Shown here in pieces: positions 24,704-36,300 of a stretch of 64,000 nt of DNA. The position numbers and the translations under genes are program-made. Source of the stretch: Oryzias latipes (lineage: Eukaryota > Chordata > Actinopteri > Beloniformes > Adrianichthyidae); NCBI RefSeq assembly GCF_002234675.1, contig NC_019869.2, positions 15,299,015 to 15,363,014 on the forward strand, read 5' to 3'. Below the pieces are notes generated by a model, which worked only from the letters and a program-made list of their open reading frames with translations, made no database searches and was not told the origin of the DNA. How positions within the stretch are numbered: the first letter of the stretch is position 1; every line of letters begins with the position of its first letter.

Positions 24704-27700
24704 CTATAATTATACAAAAACAAAGTCTGATAAGAGACTTCATCTGTTGCCTCTTGTAAAGAGCAGACACAACAAAACCCGAGTGAGAAATCCTTCTTTT
24801 TCCAAAACCTTTAAAATAATTGCAAAAATTGTTTTTTAAATCTCCATATGTTTAGCAATAAAATTGATTCTTCTTCCATCTGGTGACAACCTTTTAAAAC
24901 ACATTTCGAAACAGTAAATTTATTGGCTTTTTAACTAAAAATGTACTCCCCGGTGAGAAAAGATTTCCACATCACATGACACATTGCCTGAGAGGAAGAA
25001 GGAGTTAAAATTATCCTCCAATCCAACTGTCCAATCCTTCTCAAGCTGATCAAGCTGAGTGGAGAAGAGACTGAACAGACTTGATGACTTCCAACTTGCA
25101 GGCAGGTAAGAAAATTTTGTTTCCTTCTGTGCAAAGTTGGAACAAGTTTTTGTTTTCTTTAATCCTTCAGAAAATGAGACTTCCTCCAAAAATGTTGTTC
25201 TGCAAAAGCTATGTAAAAAATTAGTTTTACTAATAAAGACTTTCTTTTATGACAATTTTTTTTATAATTTGGAAACTTCTAAAAAGCTTTTCTACTCCCA
25301 AAAGACATGAGTATAAATTAAGTTAAGTTGTTTAGTTAAAACTTGTCTTACATCACAGTTTTAGGGATGAAAAATAAATTAAAGTAACTTTTACTTTAGG
25401 TGTTTTCATAGTTAAATAACTTTTTTTCTATTATAGTGATGCTAAAATTAAAATAGTTTAATAGTCTTTTGATTTCCACCTTGAATGAATAACAAATGAA
25501 AAAAAAAAATCCCTTTAATAAGTTTTGAGGGGAACAGAAAAATTTGAATGACAAAATGTAAGTATCAGCTTTAAGGCTGCTAGTCAAGCGCTGGAATTGA
25601 CATTTATGCCACGTTGCTGTTAGATTTTATTAGCTTAAACTGATTTATGATTGTAATTTGTAATGTTGTACATATGTTGTTGTATAAAATCTCTAAATTA
25701 ATTTCATTTAGGCAAGATTCTTTGTGAATTAAAGTAATAATCATTAGTTAGGTTTGGTCTAAAATGTTAGCTAAAAGTTTGATTTTTTTTTTTTGTTTAA
25801 ACTGTTTAATAAAATATAAAACCGATAAGGAGCTAGACTTATTTTTTTCAATTGAAAACACATTGCAGTAGCCACGATCACGTTTATCCCGTCCTTGTAT
25901 GTCCCTAAAATGTGAGCAGCACCCTTCTCTGAGCAATTGCACGCCACGTGCAGCACTGAGATGTCAGCCTGACTCTCTGTTGGCTGCCAACCAGACAATT
26001 GTGCGGACAATTCATCATCCCTCACATCACAAATCCTCCTGCTGACAAGCGTGACGCCAACCACATAACCAACAAAGAATCCCAGCAGATGATGAAGTGG
26101 GGCCGAGGCCTCGGTGGCTGAGAGTTTATCTCTGCAGACTGAACATTTAACATGTCAAACAGGAACATTTGACCCTCTGCGTTCATGGGTTGGAGTTATT
26201 GTTCTCCATTTCAGTTGTGTTCAGTTTAATAGACTTGGAAAAGTTTTAAATTGTTGATAAACCTACACAAGTGATATAACCTTACAAAGAATAGTAGACA
26301 TAAAATGAAATGTGGTTAGGATGTGCTGAAAGTTGGGTGAAAGGCGTGACACCTCTGTTGTCTTGATGTTTGTGTTTAAGCTGCTGTGTTGTCAGATCGG
26401 TGAGCATGAGAGCTTTGAAGAGATTTAAAAGTGTCCTTCAACAGTAAGAGTTTCTTCAACCTTGAAGCTGTTAAAAAAAACCAGGTGATTGTCACCAGAA
26501 AAAAAGTTTTGGAGCAGCATTGTGAGTCTCTTTTAAATGGACAACTTTAAAGTTGCTCTATGAATTACAAATGTTATTGTGTTGATGTATCAAGCTATCA
26601 GTCACAGCACCATGTGAAAATGCATTTTACATTTGGGGTGTGAGCTTATTCGGTAGAATTAAGGTATTACGAAATAATACCCAGTCACATTTTGTGTTTT
26701 TTGTTCTACTTTACAGTGATTAAACATGTGTTTAAGGCTCCTGGTTGATGTAGTATAAGTATTTACTAAGATCACGTCCCCAGCAGACTAACGAATTGCA
26801 ACATTCCTTGTTGTTGTAGAAGTTTTGTGAAAGCTTGTTTGGAAGCATTTTAGAATGGAAAAGGTCTCATCTCCCATTTGTAGCAAATTTATCTCTTAGA
26901 AAAATGAGGAAGAACCAGATCAAAACCACTGCGACCAATGATTATTATGAAGCATTGGTTCTATTATAAAACCTGAATCCCCAGAGACTCATCAGAAGAG
27001 AAAGAATATGTGAAAATAAAAAACTGTTTTGGATTTGCATTGAGTTAAATTTTATTAGCTTGACTTACTAGAAAGATTCTCTCCAGAAGTGCTTTAAAAA
27101 TATATAAAACTTATGCAAACAGTAAAAATATTTCAAACAATGACTGAATCCAGTTTGGCCCAAGTTATCCTACTGGCATTTTAATGGTAACCTCCTTAAG
27201 GAAGCGTAAGAGATTTTTTGGGCACCTGTAAAGGAAAACCACGTTTGAACAAAACAATGAAGACAAAAACAGAAACCAAACCACCAGAAGACCAACTTTA
27301 GAGACAAATTAGACAAAATTGTATAAACCGAAAACAACTTTTTTAACCTAAGAGGGTACCTTAAGAGGGTAAACAAAGAAAGAAAAAACCCTAGTTCATC
27401 CTGGAAGGCTAAACAGCACATGAAACCTATAGCAGCAGAACTGAAGGCATGCCTCAGGGTCATCCAAAACGACCTGTACTGGAGGCTTTTGTTCCTGAAC
27501 TGAAGCAAAGTTGGTTCCACAACTGAGAAGTCTGATCGCTGGCTTCTATCCAGGTTTGTAAATTATAGGAATCTTGGAGAAAATTCTCTTTAGGAAATGG
27601 TAGTTATTCCCAACAAAACAGGCTAAAACGACAAGCTAAAGTAGTCGAAAAAATGACCTTTTTTGCTAATTGTCATCAGAAAGCTGGCAGCAGCATTTTG

Positions 27701-30316
27701 GATCAGCTTTTTAGAAGAGTAAAATAGTCAGGACTTGCAGAAGTCAAACCCTAAAGTAACAAATGCATCAAACACTGCCTCTGAGAGAGGATCTTTCTGA
27801 TTCTACATAAATAAAGGTAGCTTCACTTAATGCAGTTCAATTTGAACAGAATGAGCTCTGAAATTAAAAAACAACCTGGGTTTGATTTGAACGTGGGAAA
27901 AACATGTTTTTATAAGACATTAAGGACAGAGTGAAGCATCACAATGTGAAGCGGTTTGTTTCAAAGCTGGATCTTTAGTCCAAAAGTCTTGCGTCAGACT
28001 AATCCATACTGAATGCCTGAAATGTCTGAGGGTATCTCATATTATTCTTCCCGAACAACGTTTTTCTGTGACATCACCCGTCATGATGCTGCTTCACTTG
28101 CAGAGGTGCAAATTCTCACACCTGGATGAGGTCAGGGTGAGGCGGAGCTTAAGGAAAGTTGATCTGTTCTCCTGTGTTATCATGTGAGCATGAATCCATT
28201 TTGCTCAACAAAGATGGGAATGTGTTTGTTTTTTTGGACCTGCACACACTGCAGTGGCTGGCTCCACTTCATCTGTACGGGTGGCAGTTTCAGGCAGATC
28301 TAGGACCTTGTTGCCAATCCCTCATTAAAAAGCATTAAATCCAACCAATCCTATTAGTCTGTCACCCCTTAGGGGCACATGAGAGGCCAGGAGACATATT
28401 CTCCAGTCTGCTGTGGATCTTCTTAGAGGCACGAGCACAAACAACATTGTTCATTCAAACAAAGAACAGTTCACTTTAATACTGTAAATGCGCAAAAAGC
28501 AAAAGCTCCGCAACTTTTTCTCAAATAAAGGAGAAAGTGAAGGATAAGGATAATGATTTTGAAAAACTTTTAAAAAAGAAATCCATCCACATTTGTTTGT
28601 TTTTTTTGACTGACAATCTTTCCAGTTTGTAAACTGAGTCAACATCTCAACTCACCACGTCAAACAGCTGATGTGAGACAGCTCTGTTGAGATGAATGTG
28701 TTCTTGACTTTTTGACGAGTGCTTTTACACGTGACTCACTCAGGTATCACGTCTCTTTAATCTCTGCTAATGTTGCTTTTAAGTATCAGACAGCATGGTT
28801 CTCTGTCAGATTAAAGCTCTCAAGTACTGCCTGAACTCACATCCCCTAAACGCCTCGTTAAAAGAGACTTAAAGGAGCGACCTTGAACGAGAAAACACCG
28901 CCTTTGAGTCTTTTAGCAAAATAGCATGAGTTTGAACTATATGTTGGACAGAATGATTGATGACACCAGGAAGCAAAGGACAATAGCGCGTAATGCTTAA
29001 AACTCAGTGGCCTTGTGGTGGAGCGTCCACCCTGAGTCTGGAAGGTCACACTTAAAGGTGTGTTAGGACTTATACCTTAGGAATACCAGAGATACTAGAA
29101 GGTTTCTTACACATACCATTTTAGATAAAGGCCTATTAAGCTGTAATTAATGGTTATATCTGGGCTATTACACAAACATGTACATTTACTAGTTTTTTAA
29201 TTATTTTACTTATACTTGAATAAATTATTTTTTCACTCTTCTCTTACTGGTTTTTCCTAACTATGTCACTTATTAAAAGTTTCCCAAGTTTCAGTGGAAA
29301 TAAACTTGATCATTCTTTGATCTCCACATTTAGGTGAATGAAAGACAAAACCTGCTTGTTGTCTGTGCAGCCTTTCAAAATAAACTTTTGGGCAATATCT
29401 GTAAGTGATATGGAAGGAATCTCCCTTTACTTTAGATGGAATGGTGTTTTATTTTGAAAATTCTATGCCCTAAATTTAATCTCTTCTGTTCTATTACATT
29501 GATAAACTAGCATTTCATGACTTTGAGTCTCAAAATTGCAAACAGTTTGGACACCACTTTTTTCTTAAAAACTTACTGCTCCAACTTGTAAAAACTGGAA
29601 AAATGTAGTTGAGCTTTCAGACTGACTTTGCTGGTAACCCCTCCCTTTATCCTTCCTTTAGTCACTTCCTGTTCTCTACCTTAAAGTAGTTTACCTTCTA
29701 GGTAAAGGCTTTGAACAGCTTTGAAAACTGATAGTAAGCAACACATTTGTTTATTCTGGAAACCAACAAACTTTAAGGGCTTTTAAAATGTAAAAACCCT
29801 TTGATGTCTTGGTTTTTAAGGTCTTTTCTTTCTCTATCCAGCATGCAAAGTCCCTCTTGGATTTCACGGACAATTAGAAGCTGAAGTTAAAAGGATTAAA
29901 CTCAGCTGATGATCACAGGAAGTCCTTGGAACTAAGAGCGATCACTTGTCTGGCAGTGGTCCCACATCTTTTCCATCAAGACGGCAGACGGACCTCTGAG
30001 GAGACCTCAGCTCAAACCTCAGAGCTTGTCATCCTTTCAGTAAGGCCAAGAAACCTTCCTAATAAAATGAGATTATTCTGAAAGCAAACACAGTTTTGCC
30101 AAAAAACTTTGCCACTAGAACATTTCTAGGGACTTGGATTTGTTTTATTTTTTTGTCCTTTTTGATGTTGTCTGAGCAGAACGATCTGCTGAGCATTTGC
30201 TGGGATGCACCCTTCAATCCAACATGAATAAGCAACATTCAGGGTTTATTTAGCAACAGATATAAAGTCAAAGAAAGCCATAACGTAATTCCTAATTACT
30301 TACACTCCAAGCAAAG
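24704..30316. other. Intergenic region before the pentraxin gene
   Basis: AT-rich sequence with short open frames only. Besides the SINE fragment at 29003-29050 I find nothing supportable. A non-coding first exon and promoter of the pentraxin gene may lie in the last kilobase but cannot be placed. Confidence 0.35.
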
Positions 30317-33300
30317 ATGACCAGAGACAGTCATCCTCCCAGTCTCATGCATTCCCGTGTATTGCACCACCAATGGATTGGAGTCTCCCTGGGGTTTGTC
30401 CTCCCCGTTTTTCCCCTTTGTCCTCTTCTTTTGTGTTACTTCCTGTCATGTGCAGCAGGAGCTGGTAGTTTACCAGGCATAGAATACAGTTATGGCATTA
30501 GCCCCAAGTTTGTTTGCACCCCTGTTCCTCCAGAGGCGGATCCTAGCTGCTATTCCCCACCTACTGTGCCCCATGGACCCAGTGGTAGCTCTCATGATCA
30601 TGGTGGGGGCACCCATCGAAGCATGATGTCGGATGAAGCTAAGGCCACCATCCTGCACCTTCGCGAAAGCCTTGTGAGGCAGAAGGAAACCATCCTTGAC
30701 CAGCGGGAGACCATCAGAGAGCTGACCGCTAAGCTCACCTTGTGCGAAGGTTTTGGGAGTCACCATAGTGTTGGACATCATGAAAACCACCATGAAAGTC
30801 ACCACGACCCTCACCATGACACCCACCACAGTGGCCACCATGAGGACCATCATGGACGCCATGGCAGCCACAGTGGCCCTTCTTCGCTGCACCACAGTCC
30901 CTCAGCGCATGATCATCACCCCTCCCACGGCAGTCACAGACCAGACCTTCATCACAGGAAGGGATCATCGCACAGCAAGCATAGCTCCTTCTCCCCTGAG
31001 CAGACGGGAAAGACCCTGCAGACTCTGAAAGAGAGGCTGGAAAACCTACAGGTAAGATTAGCTCAGTGATTTGCAATTTTCTCAGCTCATATTCAAATCT
31101 GCATACATCAAGAATGCTTCCTGATACAATCCCACAAAGGATCAAACAAGGATCAAATCAGAGCATCATGGGAGAATTCCCCCTGACAGATAAGGGGTCA
31201 TTAACAGCATAAATTGAGGCACAGCTCAGGGTTACTGTGACCAACTTTAACTGTCAGATATTTGAAAAAAACAACAAGTTCCTCAACAGACAATGTTTCC
31301 CTTCTGACCCAGATAAGGAAAAGGGGTTTACAAGGGGAGAGGTTGATGGCTCAGGGTTAACTGAAGATTGCTTTAGCATAGATGTAATGCAGGAGTGTTG
31401 GAACCAGTAGTTGCAGTGGCTTTATCTAAGGTGGTATAAAATGTTCCTGAACTTTAGGCAGGTCTGTTCCCTCACCATGTTGAACTTTTACTTAAAGCTG
31501 AAGATCAGATGCAGTTTGACCTGCAGGCATCAACACGTCAGTGATATTTACGGTGGCCGAGAGATGCAAGACAAGTTTACATTTGAGATACAACGACAAC
31601 AATTGAACAAATACTGAAACACAACAGCAAATCACAGAACAAATTACAGATTCCTGAAAGAAAAAAGCAAATCACGGAACACATTACCAAATCCAGAATC
31701 ACAAAAGCAATCCCGCTACAAATGACCAAATCCAGAAACACAATAACGAGAGCGGAGACACGGCTTTTAACAGAAAGGGACGTAATATAAAACCAATCGT
31801 GTTTGACTTTTTTAAAGTTTTTTACTGTTTTCTTTATGTGGACATTATTAATACATGAAACAGTCCAAAAGCATTTTTTTCTGAAATTGTATTATTACAA
31901 TAAAAATTATAACAATGTTTAGTAGGGTAAAGTTCTTGCTTCACTTCCGGTAGTAAAGGTAATCCCTTTCCGTTAAACAGCCAGCCGGCAAGTGCAAAAC
32001 AGAAGATAGAGAAAAAATTAAGAAAGGGAGCTGCTGCTAACGGAAAGGGAAATAGTCTGAATGCATAAGTATGCGTGTGTGAACATTAGTTGTATTGTGT
32101 ACATGTTGACACGTTTGTATGTGAACATTTTTGAAGCTAACAGGTATGTTTATAATATTTGAGTGTGTGTGTGTGGACAGGCCCCACCCCTTCTAGATTT
32201 GTATTACATCTGAACCTTACCGTAATGATTATAAACATCCAGCAACTTGATGCTTTATGATGCTTCATAGTCTTACCCCTTCTCCCCCCCATTCTGTAAG
32301 CAGCCTTCTATCCCCCTCTCTCTAACATCACTCTCTCTTCTTCCCTCCTTTCCTTTTCCGGTCCAACACCAAAATGTTACAAATATGATCAATATGAACA
32401 AAGTTCGGCCTAAAAAATAATAAATAAATAAATAAAAATAATAGTAAATAAATATGCCTGTGTGAAAGTTAGTTGTTTCATGTCCATGTTTATCTGTGTG
32501 TATGTGACCATTATTGGAGCCAAAAGGTATGTTTGTAACATTTGAGTGTGTGTGGACAGGCCCCGCCCCTTTTAGATTTGTTCTACATCTAAACCTGAAA
32601 GTAGTAACTATAAACTTTCAGCAACTTATGGCCTTATGCTGCTTCATGATTTCACCCCCCCCCCTTTATAATCACCCTCCTATCTCCCCCTCTCTAACAT
32701 CCCTCTATCTTCTTCCCTCCTCTTCTTTTCCGTCCTTCCAACGAAAAAATTTTACACATGTAATTAATATGAATAAAGTTTTGAATAAATTACAAAAGGT
32801 AAAGAAAATTTTGTGGAAAATGCCAGCGCCGGGAATATCTTGAAAAGTTCAAGAATTTGAAGGAAAGAAAGTCATATTGGAAAGAGAGCTGAACATTTTA
32901 ATAGTTGAATGGTTAAAATAGCTAAAAAATTATAGGAGTTAAGCAGCAAAAAATAGTCGAAGATACTATAATAAAGAAAGAGAAACAGGAAAACAATGGG
33001 CTGAATGCTTTATAGCATTCAACGCATGCTATTTATAGCATTCAACCAATAACTTAAAAAAAAATCATACACAATTGGTTTTATATTGTGTCCCTTTCTG
33101 TTAAAAGCCGTGTCTCGGCTTTCGTTGTTGTGTTTCTGGATTTTGTAATGTGTAACAGGGTTGTTTTTGGTAAATTAGTATTTGGTAATTTGCACCCGAA
33201 TTTGGTTTTGTCTTTCAGGACACTGTCATTTGTTCTGTGATTTGCGGTTGTGTTTCAGTATTTGTTCATTTGTTCTGAGATTTGTTATTGTTGTATCTTA

Positions 33301-36300
33301 AATGTAAACGTGTCTTGCACCTCTTGGCCACCATAGGATATTGGACCCATAATGCATTGTGTTAACCAAATTTATAGGCAAAATTCCTAGTTCAGCATAT
33401 TTCAAACATATTTGACAACAACTGAACATGTTCAGGGCTGCTGAGCTCTCTCATATGAATCCTAATTCATATGAATGAAGGGCTCAGAGTAAAGCTTTCT
33501 CGGTCAAAACTATTCCAACCTCACCCCTAATTTGGAGAATTTGAACATATGAGGTCTTCAACATAAAAATCAAGATAAATTTCAAATTTACTAAAAAGAA
33601 AAAAAAAAAACATTCCATTTTGGTTTAAGCAAACATATAATGAAGAGAAGCTGCAACCTAAATAATATAATGTCTTTGGCTGCAGTGGTTCCAATTAGTG
33701 GGAATTTTTACTTTTAAGGTTGAGAAATAGTATGTAGGAGATACACTAATCCATTTTGAAACAATGAGTGTATATTCATTTTTTTACACCATTCCCAACC
33801 TAAGTAATGTTACACTGGTAGAAGAGTGTTAATTAGGCAGCAATATATGTATATTGGGGTCAGAAATGACTTAAGTTTCTCACTGAAAAGTAACGTGATT
33901 CAGTTTTCGTCGGTTCACACATAGTTCACTGGTAAATGGATTGATTAAAAATGATTAAAAATGTCACAATTCTTCAGTCTCTGTAACAGGTATTCAGATA
34001 GTCGGTTTTAAAACAAGTCATGAGTTTTTAAAGTCAAATATGTTCTTTTTCTGACATTTAGATGATGCCGAGGGGTTACTTTTAAAATTTGAACCATACA
34101 GGTCATGGAACACTCATTTACTGGGAATTCGTGGAAAACATCCCTTTGATCTTTCTTGAAGGTGTGAGATAAAACACAATAGAAACTGAGGTTTACCTAT
34201 CACCACCTTCTAAGATGTCTATAGCATCAGTCTGTAGTCATGCACTTAAGGCCACTTGTCAGCTTCACCTTCAATTACTTTTATCCTTCCTGAGGGGCTG
34301 TTAATCATGGCGTGTGCTGGTAGGGGACAAAGCCGGATTTGCTGGTGAGGATGACAAAAGGGGAAGAAAATAAGTGGTGGGTGGGAGTGGCCGGAACCTT
34401 TGTTCTGATTGGCTGCTTTTAGTTTGATCCAAAGTTGCTTGTAAGTTGCATCTTCTTTCAAGTTGCATCTTGATATGTAAGTTGCATCTTCTCTGAATTA
34501 AATTTTTTCTGTTAATGTTGTTTTTGTGTATGTACAGTTTTCTTGGTGTTTTGAAAGGTTCTTTCTACATAAAATTTTCTTTTGTTAATATTAATATACT
34601 TATTTTTTTTTTATTACCTCCACTGTTTTTTCATCTTTAAGAAAATCTAAAATGATATTAAAGAGTGTTGTTTTTTCCTAAACTTTTGCAAACGGAATAG
34701 CTGCTTGATGTGAAGGCATTTTCCAATAAGTTAAGGTTATGGTTTAACATTGTTTATCTGATTATGTTGAATTGCTGTCTTTGAGTTGGAAAAAGGCACC
34801 TTTATAGCTTACAGACATTTTGTCTAAGCAACACCAAAACAATAAAAATGCATAACCTATTCAGAGATGTGTGCAACAGTCTGTTCTTTTTTGTGTAAAA
34901 ATAATAAAACTGGATAGGTAAATGTAAACTTATGTTGCACAGAAAAGCTGTTATTCTCACTGTCCTGTGAGGATGTACATTCCAACATTAAATACTCACC
35001 AACTTCAACAACACATTTAGTTCTAATATACTTGTAATTTGTGGAAACGTTAGTTTTTTCAAAGAATGTGGGCAAATTAAGCCAAATCAAGTGAATAAAC
35101 TGTATTGAACAAACCGAGAACAAATGAATGAGGACAACTTGTAAACAAACTAAACTATAATAATTGTTCTTCAAACAATTTTGTCCTAAAATGTAACTTC
35201 AAAACAAATATTTTTGTGTTTACAGGCTAGAAATTCTTCCAGCTCATATTCCAGCTCCTTAAGACAACTTCTTCAGCGAAAGATCAATGCTCTGGAGGAG
35301 CAGTTGCACAGATTCCATAGAGATCCCCATAGTGACCCTCACAGAGATCATCATGATGACCATCACGAAGATAACCATGGCGGTAGCCACCATGACGACC
35401 ATCGGGATGACCATCACGATACTCATCATGGTACCGGTCACCATGAAGACCTGCACGGTCTAGGCCATCATGAAGACCACCACAGTAGCCATCACAGTGA
35501 CCACAGTAGCCATCACACTGACCACAGATACCACAAGCCAAACAACCACCATAATAATCATCACTATGACCACAGCTATGACTGGCACCATGGTCGGCAT
35601 TATGGTCACCATGGCAACCACCCAAGCAGCCACCATGAGGACCACACCAATGATCATCATGCTGGCGATCACCATGATGATCATCAAGATTATTACCATG
35701 AACATGGACGCAATGGTGACCACCATGACGATCACCATGACGATCACCATGACAACCACCATGAAACCAGCCACTATGACCAGTACCATCAACCCCAACA
35801 CCTGCCCTACAGCAGCAAGGAGACAATTCTGCAAGGTCCTGGTCACAGCAAGTTGGAGACAGTTCTAGGTCAATTACACCCCAGCGGTGGTCATGGTATG
35901 TACACTCACACTTCAAAAAAAAATCAAACATAAAAAACTTTCGATTTGTAAACTGACGATTAGAGAGAAAATCCACTTTTGTTATACAGTTTAAGGGTTT
36001 GAGACACAATAACACAAGTACAATAGCATTTTGTCTTTATTCAGAGTTGCTATTTGTTTTTTGCCGTGTTACTTATGCCAAATTGATACTTTTACAACTG
36101 TTAGTTGTGCTTATAATTTCTTATAGAAGCCCAAATACAAGCTAAAAAAGTAGCCAGAGTCATCTAAGCATGATGTACCATCGTCCGATTTTTTTCCCCC
36201 CTCATTTTCACCATGACACCAGGAAACAAACCGAAGCTGAAGAGCCCCAGTGCTTTTCTCCTTGACTTCCCAATGAGGACCAACTACATGTACGCCAAGA

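Noticed and set aside
27170-27520. Minus-strand frame of 116 aa
   Set aside because: Phe/Leu-rich with no domain or splice context; probably chance in AT-rich DNA.
30470-31145. Long antisense open frames opposite the pentraxin exons (also 35284-36015)
   Set aside because: They arise from CAY/GAY repeat composition; the sense frame alone joins in phase to a pentraxin domain.
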